A DNA stretch of 26,984 bases from DATCJY01 sp036562565 (GCA_036562565.1 DATCJY010000086.1:1-26984); one strand, 5' to 3'. Counted from the stretch's first letter, positions 1 to 7,978 are shown. Notes: generated by a model not told the origin, from the letters alone. Program-made: numbers and translations.

Positions 1-672
1 TTTGAATTGAAACAAGGAGAAACACTTGGCATAGTGGGTAGAACAGGCTCTGGTAAATCTACACTTGTCAATTTGCTGCTGCGTATGATGGATCCGCAAT
101 CGGGGCGCATACTCATTGATGGAAAACCCATTCAGGAACACAACCTACATCAATTGCGCAAGGATGTTGGATATGTTCCGCAAGAAGTGTTTCTGTTTTC
201 TGATACCGTGCGCAACAACATTGCTTTCGGTATGGAAGTCCCCGATGAGGCAGCTATCATTCAGGCAGCCAAGGATGCAGACATACACGAGAATATCCTG
301 CGGTTTGAGAAACAATACGATACACAATTGGGGGAGCGTGGTATCAATTTAAGTGGTGGTCAAAAACAGCGTTTGTCCATTGCTCGTGCAATTGTCAAAA
401 ATCCGCAGATGCTCATCTTTGATGATTGCTTGAGCGCAGTGGACACACAAACCGAAGAGCACATCCTGCACGCGTTGCAACGCATAATGAAGGGCAAAAC
501 AAGTATTATTATTTCACATCGCATTTCCGGTGTGAAAGCCGCTGATAAGATCATCGTTCTTGACCAAGGAAGCATCGTAGAACAAGGTACACATGATGAA
601 TTGCTTGCCTATGGTGGCATCTATGCCTCATTGCATCGCAAGCAACAGCTGGAGAATGTGCAGACATCTTAA
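1..672 (+). CDS. ABC exporter half, ATP-binding C-terminal part (5' truncated by window edge)
   Basis: The frame is open from base 1, so only the nucleotide-binding domain of a longer protein (probably permease-ATPase fused, MdlA/MsbA type) is visible. Numbering from the first visible residue: Walker A GRTGSGKST (13-21), Q-loop Gln61, signature LSGGQ (117-121), Walker B ending FDDCLSAVD (140-148) and H-loop His173. The residue after the Walker B Asp is Asp142 instead of the usual catalytic Glu. In heterodimeric exporters this marks the half carrying the degenerate ATP site. The family exports lipids, drugs or peptides across the inner membrane; the substrate cannot be read from this fragment. 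The gene ends 34 bases before the next start, so the two are probably co-transcribed. The ATPase assignment is certain; the heterodimer idea is inference. Confidence 0.93.
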   Translation, partial: FELKQGETLGIVGRTGSGKSTLVNLLLRMMDPQSGRILIDGKPIQEHNLHQLRKDVGYVPQEVFLFSDTVRNNIAFGMEVPDEAAIIQAAKDADIHENILRFEKQYDTQLGERGINLSGGQKQRLSIARAIVKNPQMLIFDDCLSAVDTQTEEHILHALQRIMKGKTSIIISHRISGVKAADKIIVLDQGSIVEQGTHDELLAYGGIYASLHRKQQLENVQTS

Positions 673-706
673 TATCTTTTCAAAATCGCCTCACATAAAT
701 TTCAAC

Positions 707-952
707 ATGAGAACAGTAACGACCATTCCGCATCCGCATATCAAGATTACCGTACATCAATACAACGACAAATACTTGATTGAAATGGAAGCTGCTCAAT
801 ACAAGCAGACTTATAAAATATCCGTTGACAGTGTGGATGGTGTGGAAGGCATCAAAGCCTTGTGCTCTCCTGAGTTCATTCAGAAGTGTATGCAGCGTTT
901 TCAATCCATGCACGAGGATTTTGGACACGCATTCGCTGCAATGAAAAAATGA
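707..952 (+). CDS. small conserved hypothetical protein (81 aa)
   Basis: I chose the ATG at 707, in the 34-base gap after the ABC gene. The frame is open further upstream to 593, but that part overlaps the ABC gene and looks non-coding. The 81-residue product has no signal peptide and no membrane segment. It begins with a beta-rich stretch (MRTVTTIPHPHIKITVHQYN), continues with further strand-like sequence containing YLIEMEA, and ends in a helical part with one Cys (in KALCSPEF) and a second in KCMQRF. It reads like a small cytoplasmic alpha/beta protein. I have the impression of similar small proteins in other Bacteroidota but recognise no named family, and I assign no function. The close spacing suggests an operon with the ABC exporter half. 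Confidence 0.72.
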   Translation: MRTVTTIPHPHIKITVHQYNDKYLIEMEAAQYKQTYKISVDSVDGVEGIKALCSPEFIQKCMQRFQSMHEDFGHAFAAMKK

Positions 953-1064
953 TTTTATAATTTCTTTTCTTAATTTCTATAGCTGGTTCATTCATGTGTT
1001 TACCCAAATGGGTGAGCCGGTTTCGTGTGGGTTGTTAAATCTTGAAGTTCGCATCCAATAAGGG

Positions 1065-1094
1065 TTTGACGCGAGTTTATGTCAAATAGATTTG
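1065..1094 (+). promoter_or_regulatory. Bacteroidota-type promoter with internal inverted repeat
   Basis: TTTG at 1065-1068 and TAGATTTG at 1087-1094 match the -33 and -7 elements (TTTG and TAnnTTTG) used by the Bacteroidota primary sigma factor, with 18 bases between them. This predicts a start about 7 bases downstream and a leader of roughly 18 bases before the ATG at 1119. The spacer region also carries a perfect inverted repeat, TTTGAC (1065-1070), 10 bases, GTCAAA (1081-1086), which could be an operator blocking the promoter. Confidence 0.65.
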
Positions 1095-1118
1095 GGCCGG
1101 ACATTACAAGAAATACAC

Positions 1119-2804
1119 ATGAAATTATTTTACAAAAGTGCCTTACTTTTTATGAGCTTGGCTTCTACGGTGATTGCAAAAGCTCAAACTACTTTGTATT
1201 CAGAAGACTTCAATGGTGCCTCACACTCATGGTCGTTGAATACAACTGACCTAGGTTCTTTGGGTCCGGTTAACGCTTTGGCCGGAGTTACCAATCACTG
1301 GGTAGTTAATAATACTTACGCATCGGTGCCTGGAACTTTTTTGTGCAACTTCGGTGGATTTATGCAATTGCCAATGGACTATTCGTTCACAGCCATTCCT
1401 ACTCAACCTGCCGGAATTACGGGCAACCCTCAAAGTAATTATCTTCATATTGCTACCGATGGGTCTCCAAGTGCGGGGTATATGGGACCGGACGGATTCT
1501 GCACCCTAGCCGGCAAACACTTCGCTAAGATGAATAGTGATGTGAGCACTGTGGGGTATTCATCCGTAAGTCTGAAGTTTTGGTGGCTCGGAACAGGTGC
1601 AACCCAATCGTATGTGAACCTTTATTACAGCACCAATGGTGGCAGCTCTTGGACACAAGTAAACATGCCAACTGCCACTTATTTCACCCAACAAATTACT
1701 TGGAAAGAAGAAACTATCTCTTTGCCGGAGTTTGCCAATCAGGCTACTTTGCGTTTCGCTATTTGTTTGGATAACGTGGGAGGAACCACTTATCCTATGA
1801 CAGACCTTGGATATTCATTTGATGATTTCCGCATCATAGGTGAAGGCGGTGCTGTGGTAACCAATGAAATCACAACAGGTTCACTACCTTCATCTGTTTG
1901 TCAAGGTGCTCTAATCAGTGTGTTATATACTGCTGTGGGTAATTACACTGCAGGTAATGTGTTCACTGCGCAATTGTCAGATGCTTCAGGAAGCTTTGCA
2001 TCTCCGGTAGACATCGGCACATTGGCTTCTACTAATTCCGGTATCATCAATGCAATCATTCCGGCCGGTACTCCAATGGGTAGCGGCTACAGAATCCGCG
2101 TAGTGAGCTCCAACCCTGCCGTTATTGGTTCTGACAATGGTACCGACATTGCTGTATCCACTACCATGACTTGGTATGCAGATATCGATGGCGATGGACA
2201 CGGGGATATCAATAACACTATTGAATCTTGTACCCAACCAGCTGGCTATGTTTCATCCAACAACGATTGTGATGATACCGATGCTTTGGTTTGGTTGGCT
2301 AAGCCTATTACGATTAACATGAACCTCACACCTTCACAAGTGTGTGTGACGGATGCTCCTGTAGCATTGTCCGGTGCCAATCCAACCGGTGGTACTTGGA
2401 GTGGTCCAGGTATCAGCAACGGTGTTTTCAACCCGGCTACCGCAGGTGTCGGTTCGCACACTGTGGCTTATTTTGTTCCGGGTGACGGTGCTTGTAACTT
2501 GCCTGCAACGTCCTCTGCTAACATTACTGTATTCGCTGAAGCAGAGTGCCATACAATCGGTATCGAAGAGTTGGATGGCAATGGTTTGGTGTTGTATCCA
2601 ACACATACTAGAGGTCAGATTTTCTTCAACGGAAATGACCTTGTAAGTGCGGTAATCATGGACGTGGGAGGCAGAACCGTGCGTACGGTGTCGCTTTTGA
2701 ACAATCAACAGGCAGATGTATCTGACCTTACTGCAGGTATCTACCTTGTGAGAGTCAATACAAAGACCTCTGCACACATATTTAAGATTGTAAAGGAGGA
2801 TTAA
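1119..2804 (+). CDS. secreted multidomain protein with T9SS type A sorting domain
   Basis: The start at 1119 gives a clean signal peptide (MKLFYKSALLFMSLASTVIA then KAQ, residues 1-23); the longer frame from 1092 would bury it. Residues about 27-245 begin with the EDF...W pattern of adhesin/MAM-like 'choice-of-anchor' domains. At about 351-391 is a Cys-containing putative metal-binding repeat (WYADIDGDGHGD, then CTQPAGYV and DCDD), with Asp spacing suited to calcium. Residues about 402-470 form a PKD-like module with GGTWSGPGI. The last ~70 residues (from LVLYPTHTRG to IFKIVKED) are a T9SS type A sorting domain, so the protein is exported to the periplasm and then across the outer membrane. 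It is probably a cell-surface or secreted adhesin-like protein; no enzymatic domain is visible. It appears monocistronic, between its own promoter and a strong terminator. Confidence 0.88.
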   Translation: MKLFYKSALLFMSLASTVIAKAQTTLYSEDFNGASHSWSLNTTDLGSLGPVNALAGVTNHWVVNNTYASVPGTFLCNFGGFMQLPMDYSFTAIPTQPAGITGNPQSNYLHIATDGSPSAGYMGPDGFCTLAGKHFAKMNSDVSTVGYSSVSLKFWWLGTGATQSYVNLYYSTNGGSSWTQVNMPTATYFTQQITWKEETISLPEFANQATLRFAICLDNVGGTTYPMTDLGYSFDDFRIIGEGGAVVTNEITTGSLPSSVCQGALISVLYTAVGNYTAGNVFTAQLSDASGSFASPVDIGTLASTNSGIINAIIPAGTPMGSGYRIRVVSSNPAVIGSDNGTDIAVSTTMTWYADIDGDGHGDINNTIESCTQPAGYVSSNNDCDDTDALVWLAKPITINMNLTPSQVCVTDAPVALSGANPTGGTWSGPGISNGVFNPATAGVGSHTVAYFVPGDGACNLPATSSANITVFAEAECHTIGIEELDGNGLVLYPTHTRGQIFFNGNDLVSAVIMDVGGRTVRTVSLLNNQQADVSDLTAGIYLVRVNTKTSAHIFKIVKED

Positions 2805-2833
2805 TTTCACATTTTCTCTCTTACTATTGATGA

Positions 2834-2868
2834 AGAGGGGAGGCGTAGCAATGCGCCTCCCTTTTTTT
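2834..2868 (+). terminator. intrinsic terminator of the T9SS type A gene
   Basis: GGGAGGCG (2838-2845) pairs with CGCCTCCC (2854-2861) around an 8-base loop, and the stem can lengthen by pairing into the T-run. Seven T residues follow (2862-2868). It begins 30 bases after the stop codon. Confidence 0.92.
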
Positions 2869-3025
2869 ATAAGGAAGCTACCATTTGATGCGCTGCAAAT
2901 GATAATGTTTAAAAACGAGCATTTATCGCTCGTATGGATTGAATACTTTTGGTGCTTAAATATCGATGTCCGGTTAATTCAGCAAATGGATGGCACGCGG
3001 CATCTCCGTTTGAAAACTATTTTAT

Positions 3026-3667
3026 ATGCAGTCTAAAATTTCGATTGTACTGAGTGCTTTAGCATTGATTCTGGCCGGTTTCGCATTCTTCAAGAAACCT
3101 GAGGCAGCTCCATTGGTAGATACACGAACCGGTGAACCGGCTAAAGTGGCCGAGGCGCTGAACGGTGATAGCGGTCCTCGCCCGGTGGTTGTGGCTTATA
3201 TAAATGCCGATACAATCAATGAACATTATCAATTCATCGTGGAGAAAAGAAAACAATTGGAGTCAAAACTCAAAACCGCTGAAGCGAACGTGCGCAAGGA
3301 ATACCAATCGCGTGAGAGCGAGGTAAAACGCTTGTTGCAATATGCCGAGAGAAATCCCAACCTTTCACAGTCGGAACAGGTGGCCATTCAAAATGACATC
3401 ATGCGCATGGAGCAGGAAATGGCTACCATTCAAGAACGCGCCATGACGTCCATTGAAAAAGAGCGCGACATACTGGATACAGAACTTCATGATAAGGTAA
3501 AAAAATACTTGGAAAACTATTCCAAACAACGTGGCATTGACTATGTTTTCAATTATCAGGAAGGTCTTCGCGTGATTTTATATGGCACCGATGCTTATGA
3601 CATCACGGCAGAAGTACTAGCCGGGTTGAATGCGGAATATGCCCAAGAGAAAGAATCGAAGAAATGA
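3026..3667 (+). CDS. OmpH/Skp-family periplasmic chaperone-like protein
   Basis: The 213-residue protein has an N-terminal hydrophobic segment (about residues 5-22) without a clear cleavage site, so it may stay membrane anchored. A low-complexity linker follows, then the OmpH core: a short beta strand (VVVAYINADTINEHY, about 54-68), a long charged coiled-coil hairpin (about 70-180) and a closing strand region (YVFNYQEGLRVILYG). This is the layout of Skp/OmpH, which holds unfolded outer-membrane proteins in the periplasm. Skp itself is about 160 residues; the extra length is the N-terminal anchor and linker. Its stop codon overlaps the next start (ATGA), indicating translational coupling to the DUF4924-like gene. 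I see no convincing promoter in the 157 bases after the preceding terminator. Confidence 0.85.
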   Translation: MQSKISIVLSALALILAGFAFFKKPEAAPLVDTRTGEPAKVAEALNGDSGPRPVVVAYINADTINEHYQFIVEKRKQLESKLKTAEANVRKEYQSRESEVKRLLQYAERNPNLSQSEQVAIQNDIMRMEQEMATIQERAMTSIEKERDILDTELHDKVKKYLENYSKQRGIDYVFNYQEGLRVILYGTDAYDITAEVLAGLNAEYAQEKESKK

Positions 3668-4212
3668 GTTTAGCAGTTCAAAAATTTCAGCAAAGCGTAG
3701 CGGAATACATCTTGTTCTTGTGGCAGATGGAAGATCTCGTGCGTGCCGTCTATTTCGATACGGAAGCATTGCGCGATTTCATTCGCTCTTATACTCCTGA
3801 TGACTCTGCTTTTAATGCGGAGAAGGAATGGTTCGATCGGCTGGTGGCTACTATGCGCAGGGAAGGAGTTGAGCAGAAAGGTCATGTCACGGAGGTGCAC
3901 GAATTGATTTTCGAATTGAACTATCTGCACAATACGCTACTCAATATCCTGAAGGAAAAAGAGTACATTGAGTTGTATCGCATTGCTCAGCCCAACATGG
4001 AAGAGTACAAGAACAAGGCCGATGGTAAGATTACTAATGACGTGGAGATTTGCCTCACTGCCTTGTATGGCTTGCTAATGTTGCGCCTCAAAAAAGAGCC
4101 GGTTTCAAACGAGACCGCAGAGGCCATGAAGACGTTCAGCGATTTGCTTGCGCGATTGTCCTATCATTATAAAATGATGAAACAAGGCGAGGTGAATTAC
4201 TCATTGAATTGA
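3664..4212 (+). CDS. DUF4924-like protein
   Basis: A 182-residue, soluble, largely helical protein that overlaps the preceding OmpH-like gene by four bases (ATGA). It opens with the conserved-looking segment AEYILFLWQMEDLVRA (about 13-28) and has a central helical stretch NYLHNTLLNILKEKEY. There is no signal peptide or transmembrane segment. From memory this matches the Bacteroidota-restricted DUF4924 family, whose function is unknown. Coupling to an outer-membrane-protein chaperone is the only functional hint. A bidirectional hairpin lies just downstream. Confidence 0.82.
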   Translation: MSLAVQKFQQSVAEYILFLWQMEDLVRAVYFDTEALRDFIRSYTPDDSAFNAEKEWFDRLVATMRREGVEQKGHVTEVHELIFELNYLHNTLLNILKEKEYIELYRIAQPNMEEYKNKADGKITNDVEICLTALYGLLMLRLKKEPVSNETAEAMKTFSDLLARLSYHYKMMKQGEVNYSLN

Positions 4213-4231
4213 TTTTAACTCTCGCGAATAG

Positions 4232-4264
4232 AAAAAAGTCATGCCGCACGGCATGACTTTTTTT
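4232..4264. terminator. bidirectional intrinsic terminator
   Basis: AAAAAAGTCATGCCG (4232-4246) pairs with CGGCATGACTTTTTT (4249-4263) around a two-base apex. The T-run on one side and A-run on the other give a U-tract on both strands, so the hairpin can serve both the plus-strand DUF4924-like gene (stop at 4212) and the minus-strand receiver gene (stop at 4289). Confidence 0.93.
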
Positions 4265-4288
4265 ATGGATCAAACAAAACTGGTTACA

Positions 4289-4789
4289 TTATGATAAAAG
4301 ACGTTGGCGAAGAATGAACTCGAACTGTTGGTTCTGACGAATCAACTGGTTAATCGTTTTTTCTTTTTCCAACATAATCCGGCATTGTTCCCATGCCTCA
4401 CGAACCATCTTACTGATTTCTTTCATGTTGAAAGGCTTGGTAAGAATGCGGAATACACGTCCTTTGTTCACGGCTTCCATAACAGGTACTAATTCTGTAA
4501 AACCTGTCAGCAAAATGCGTTGCACATTAGGGTAATCCTGTGAAATACTTTCCAAGAATTCCACCCCGCTCATGCTAGGCATATTGTGATCGGTTATGAC
4601 AATCTCAATACCCTGATCATTGATCATGTTATAGGCCTCTACCGGATTGGATGAGGTAAATACTTCAAACTCGTTTCTGAAGTTCGCACGGAATGTTACC
4701 AAGTTAGACTCATCGTCATCCAAGTAAAGGACGCGTGGTTTTTCACCGAGTTCCATTTTTTTCTGGGTGCTTTGAAATTGCATTGTCAT
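4289..4789 (-). CDS. single-domain response regulator (receiver) with C-terminal coiled coil
   Basis: Residues about 18-135 are a CheY-like receiver: acidic pocket DDD (24-26), phosphoacceptor Asp67 in VITDHNMP, switch Thr95 in LLTGFTE and Lys118 in LTKPF. The family is phosphorylated on the Asp by a histidine kinase. After the receiver there is only a helical, coiled-coil-like tail (about 136-166) and no DNA-binding or enzymatic output, so it probably acts by protein contact or phosphotransfer. The receiver resembles those attached to RpfG-type HD-GYP proteins. It is an orphan, with no kinase next to it. The start could be the first Met, Met3 or Met12; none is decided by the sequence. Confidence 0.88.
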   Translation of the reverse strand: MTMQFQSTQKKMELGEKPRVLYLDDDESNLVTFRANFRNEFEVFTSSNPVEAYNMINDQGIEIVITDHNMPSMSGVEFLESISQDYPNVQRILLTGFTELVPVMEAVNKGRVFRILTKPFNMKEISKMVREAWEQCRIMLEKEKTINQLIRQNQQFEFILRQRLLS

Positions 4790-4849
4790 AACGTAATCTT
4801 TAACAGTTAGCCTTTGTTACGAGAGCAATTCCTAGAGGTTACGTTTTTT

Positions 4850-4882
4850 CAAAAAAAAAAAAATCCGCACAAGGGCGGATTT
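4850..4882 (-). terminator. intrinsic terminator of the OmpA-type lipoprotein gene
   Basis: On the minus strand AAATCCGC pairs with GCGGATTT (4861-4868 with 4875-4882, loop of six). It is followed by a run of more than ten U residues (A-run 4851-4863 on the plus strand). It lies about 30 bases after the stop codon at 4911. Confidence 0.93.
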
Positions 4883-4910
4883 TATCTTTTTGCAACAGAA
4901 ATGGTTCGGC

Positions 4911-5909
4911 TCATTTTCCTTCGATGAGCTTGTAGAGTTCGTCCAATTTCGGTTGAAGGATGATTTCGATTCTTCTGTTCTTAGCCTTGTCAGTCGCACT
5001 CACCGGCACATATTCACTCTTGCCGGCAGCGGTGAGCACCACAGGGTTGATGCTGCTGTTGGCGGTGATGATTTTTACTACCTCCGTAGCGCGCAATACG
5101 CTCAGTTCCCAGTTATCCTTTGGGCTTACTTTGGAGTTGAGTTTATCGGTATCGGTATGGCCTTCTACAATGATTTCCATATCGGTTTCATTCTCGATGG
5201 CCTTTGCAAGGTCAATCAAAGCCTTTTTACCTTGTGGATCAACGGCAGTGCTACCGGAAGCAAACAACAATTTTGCCTCCATGCTCACATATACTTTGCC
5301 GTCTTTCTCTGTAACACTCAAACCTTTGTCTTTAAATCCGAGCAAGGCGTTCTGCACCTTTTCTTTGAGTGCTTCGCTGGCTGCTTGTTGGTCGGCAAGG
5401 AGTTTTTCCATGTCTTCGAGGCGCTTCTGTTTATCAGCGAGCACCGCATGGGCTTCGTCAATCGCAGCTTGTTTCTCGTTGAGGTTTTGTTCAAGGAGTT
5501 TTAGCGCGTCTTCTTTTTTCTGCAATGCTTCCTGAGCGCGGTTGAGCTCCTCAGTCAGCTTGCGGTTTTCGCCTGTGGCATGCCCCAACAACTCGTTGCT
5601 CTTTTTAGACAGTATTTCGTTGAGCTCGTTGATTTTATCGTATTGCACACGAATCTGGCGGTATTGTGCACCAAGTTTCGCAGTGTCTTGTGATAGCTCC
5701 GCAACGCGCTTGGTTAGTGTTTCCACAGTGGCGTTGAGCTCTTTGTTGGTCGCTTCGGTTTGTTCTTTGGACCTGCGCATGGCTTCATTCTCTTGCTGAA
5801 TAGCTTCTTTGGCAGCAAGGATGTCCTGGTATTTGCGATGAGGTACACAGCTCTGTATGAGAAGCATAGCACAAGCAGCCAATCCAAGGGTGATGTTCTT
5901 CATGTTCAT
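4911..5909 (-). CDS. OmpA-family coiled-coil lipoprotein
   Basis: A 332-residue protein with a lipoprotein signal peptide ending in LLIQSC (lipidated Cys21), so it is anchored in a membrane, most likely the outer one. Residues about 25-195 are a continuous coiled coil rich in E, K, Q and A. Residues about 205-325 form an OmpA C-terminal peptidoglycan-binding domain: LLFASGSTAVDP, EGHTDTD, LRATEV and KNRRIEIILQP. The likely role is tethering the outer membrane to the cell wall, with the coiled coil as spacer. Two in-frame ATGs (MNM) make the start 5909 or 5903. Upstream is lysS on the same strand, but a hairpin that looks like the lysS terminator ends only 14 bases before this start, so how this gene is transcribed is unclear. 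Confidence 0.92.
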   Translation of the reverse strand: MNMKNITLGLAACAMLLIQSCVPHRKYQDILAAKEAIQQENEAMRRSKEQTEATNKELNATVETLTKRVAELSQDTAKLGAQYRQIRVQYDKINELNEILSKKSNELLGHATGENRKLTEELNRAQEALQKKEDALKLLEQNLNEKQAAIDEAHAVLADKQKRLEDMEKLLADQQAASEALKEKVQNALLGFKDKGLSVTEKDGKVYVSMEAKLLFASGSTAVDPQGKKALIDLAKAIENETDMEIIVEGHTDTDKLNSKVSPKDNWELSVLRATEVVKIITANSSINPVVLTAAGKSEYVPVSATDKAKNRRIEIILQPKLDELYKLIEGK

Positions 5910-5923
5910 TTGATTCGGAGTTA

Positions 5924-5958
5924 TAAAAAATATGCAGGTTCAAAAATGACCTGCATAT
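5924..5958 (-). terminator. intrinsic terminator of lysS, inside the ompA-like leader
   Basis: On the minus strand ATATGCAGGT (5949-5958) pairs with ACCTGCATAT (5930-5939) in a perfect 10-bp stem with a nine-base loop. A U-run follows (plus-strand A-run 5925-5930). It lies about 50 bases after the lysS stop and about 15 bases before the next gene's start. It may also act as an attenuator. Confidence 0.85.
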
Positions 5959-6006
5959 GCTGTTGTTTTTTATAGTTTAAACCAAAACTTTTGCACGACC
6001 GATGGT

Positions 6007-7716
6007 TCAGCTTATCCAACGCTGAACATCCTCCAGTTGCACAGCCGGAATATCGAGTTTGTTCTTTTTGCGGTATTGATTCAAGGTCTGATGAACCACT
6101 GTTGGCTTGGTATCCTTGAGTTTCTGCACGGAGTCGTATCCGGCACGAATCAAGTGCTCGGCCCACTCCTCACTCACACCAATGGCTGTGAAGATTTTTG
6201 GATCCGGTGCAGTTTCAAACTTCTCAGGACGCATTTGCGGGAAGAAAAGCACTTCCTGAATGGCCTCGTTGTTGGTGAGGAACATCACCAAACGGTCGAT
6301 ACCGATACCCATACCGGATGTGGGCGGCATACCATATTCCAATGCACGCAGGAAGTCTTGGTCGATAAACATCGCTTCATCATCACCACGCTCCTGTAGT
6401 TTCAATTGCTCTTCGAAGCGTGCACGCTGGTCAATCGGGTCGTTGAGCTCACTATAGGCGTTGGCCAATTCCTTACCGTTCACCATGAGCTCAAAGCGCT
6501 CGGTCAACTCTGGATTGTTGCGATGGCGCTTACAAAGCGGTGACATCTCCACCGGATAATCCGTGATGAAGGTGGGCTGGATAAAATTTCCTTCGCATTT
6601 CGCACCGAAGATTTCATCAATGAGTTTGCCTTTTCCCATTGTCTCATTCACTTCGATGCCAATGCTTTTGCAGAAATCTGCAAGTTCTTGTTCGGTCTTG
6701 CCGGTAATGTCAAATCCGGTGTATTCTTTAATCGCATCGGTCATCGTGATTCTTCTGAATGGCTTGCCGAAGTCGATTTCCTTATTGCCGAATGTCACAG
6801 TAGTTGTGCCGAGTGCTTTCTCACACACATAGCGCAACATGCGCTCGGTGAAGTCCATCATCCAATTGTAGTCCTTGTAGGCCACATAGATTTCCATGAT
6901 GGTAAACTCAGGATTGTGTGTGCGGTCCATCCCTTCATTGCGGAAGTTGCGGCTGAACTCATACACTCCTTCAAAACCTCCTACAATCAAGCGTTTGAGA
7001 TAAAGTTCCGGAGCGATGCGCAAATACATGGGCACGTCCAAAGCATTGTGGTGCGTGATGAATGGACGCGCAGTAGCACCACCGGGGATGGCTTGCAATA
7101 CCGGAGTATCTACTTCCAAATAGCCATGTTGGTTGATGAACTCACGCATGGCGTTGATGATTTTGGTGCGCTTGATAAATGTTTCCTTTACTTTTTCATT
7201 TACCACCAAATCCACATAGCGCATGCGGTAACGCAATTCCGGGTCAGTAAATGCATCGTGGATGACACCATTGGCGTCTTTTTTCACCACCGGAAGAGGT
7301 TTGATGGACTTGGCAAGCAAGGTGAGCTGGGTCACGCTCACGGTGATTTCACCCAATTTGGTCGTAAATACATTACCGGTTACACCAATGAAGTCACCAA
7401 AGTGCAACAGGTGTTTTACGACTTCTTTATAGAATGACTTGTCCTCGCCCGGACAAAGCACGTCTATGTTCAGATAGAGCTGTACTCTTCCTGTTGAGTC
7501 CTGCAAGTGAGCGAAAATGGATTTCCCCATATCGCGCACATTGAGCAAGCGCCCCGCAATTGTTACCTCGCGGTTCTCCTCATAATTGTTGATGATGTCG
7601 TTGGCGGTTGCGGTCACTTTGAACTCAGCAGCCGGAAAAGGGTCAATTCCTCTGCTGCGCAGTTTTTGCAATGCGTCCCTTCTAACTATTTCCTCGGGAG
7701 AAAGATTCTGAATCAT
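6007..7716 (-). CDS. lysS: lysyl-tRNA synthetase, class II
   Basis: Charges tRNA-Lys with lysine in the cytoplasm. The 569-residue protein has an N-terminal OB-fold anticodon-binding domain (about 50-140) and a class II catalytic core: motif 1 around EVDTPVLQAIPGGA (201-214), motif 2 around FRNEGMDRTHNPEFT (258-272) and motif 3 GMGIGIDRLVMFL (468-480). Family-typical segments such as MRYVDL and AYSELNDP are present. It is about 65 residues longer than the E. coli enzyme: after the usual end (FFPQMRPEKF) there is an extension (about 505-569) with a helix-hairpin-helix-like look (IGVSEEWAEHLIRAGYDSV). I recall this extension from Bacteroidota enzymes. The gene is divergent from the cbb3 operon across 331 bases. 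Confidence 0.98.
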   Translation of the reverse strand: MIQNLSPEEIVRRDALQKLRSRGIDPFPAAEFKVTATANDIINNYEENREVTIAGRLLNVRDMGKSIFAHLQDSTGRVQLYLNIDVLCPGEDKSFYKEVVKHLLHFGDFIGVTGNVFTTKLGEITVSVTQLTLLAKSIKPLPVVKKDANGVIHDAFTDPELRYRMRYVDLVVNEKVKETFIKRTKIINAMREFINQHGYLEVDTPVLQAIPGGATARPFITHHNALDVPMYLRIAPELYLKRLIVGGFEGVYEFSRNFRNEGMDRTHNPEFTIMEIYVAYKDYNWMMDFTERMLRYVCEKALGTTTVTFGNKEIDFGKPFRRITMTDAIKEYTGFDITGKTEQELADFCKSIGIEVNETMGKGKLIDEIFGAKCEGNFIQPTFITDYPVEMSPLCKRHRNNPELTERFELMVNGKELANAYSELNDPIDQRARFEEQLKLQERGDDEAMFIDQDFLRALEYGMPPTSGMGIGIDRLVMFLTNNEAIQEVLFFPQMRPEKFETAPDPKIFTAIGVSEEWAEHLIRAGYDSVQKLKDTKPTVVHQTLNQYRKKNKLDIPAVQLEDVQRWIS

Positions 7717-7956
7717 GGGCGCGAATTTAATGGGCGATACTCTTTGCCCGAATAGCCGTGCAAAATTGGTGAGTTATATTTTGTTGTGGCCCTTGCCCAA
7801 GCTTAGAGTCGGTACTCGGATTACGAAATGAGACCGCAGTTGTTCGCTCCTATATATATAGGTCTTGGCAAAGCACGGTTTATTGTTTGAATTTCATCTA
7901 AATAAGTGCGGTGTATCGTGCTTTGACTGTCCGGCCGAATTCTCTCACCCGATTGG

Positions 7957-7970
7957 GTGATAATAATCAT
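7957..7970. promoter_or_regulatory. candidate FNR/FixK-type box 1 upstream of ccoS
   Basis: The sequence G-TGAT-AATA-ATCA-T holds a perfect TGAT-N4-ATCA inverted repeat with the exact spacing of FNR/FixK sites (TTGAT-N4-ATCAA). It lies 78 bases upstream of the ccoS start. The match is to the core; the outermost bases do not match the consensus. Confidence 0.5.
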
Positions 7971-7978
7971 ATAGTGCC

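Noticed and set aside
593..706. Longer upstream start for the small protein
   Set aside because: The extra residues overlap the end of the ABC gene in another frame and have an unnatural Met/Cys/His-rich composition.
979..1019. Imperfect stem-loop CTGGTTCA / TGAGCCGG after the small protein gene
   Set aside because: It needs several G-U pairs, has a long loop and is not followed by a T-run, so I did not call a terminator.
4960..5535. 191-aa open frame on the plus strand opposite the OmpA-type lipoprotein
   Set aside because: Its Ser/Leu-rich translation is the mirror of the Glu/Lys/Ala-rich coiled coil on the other strand; there is no domain, and the minus-strand gene is unambiguous.
6688..7437. 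249-aa open frame on the plus strand inside lysS
   Set aside because: It is antisense to a complete, well-conserved synthetase, has no recognisable motif and is an expected shadow.
7743..7783. TTTG and TATATTTTG as a promoter toward ccoS
   Set aside because: The spacing of 28 bases is too long and the -7 element is one base out of register.
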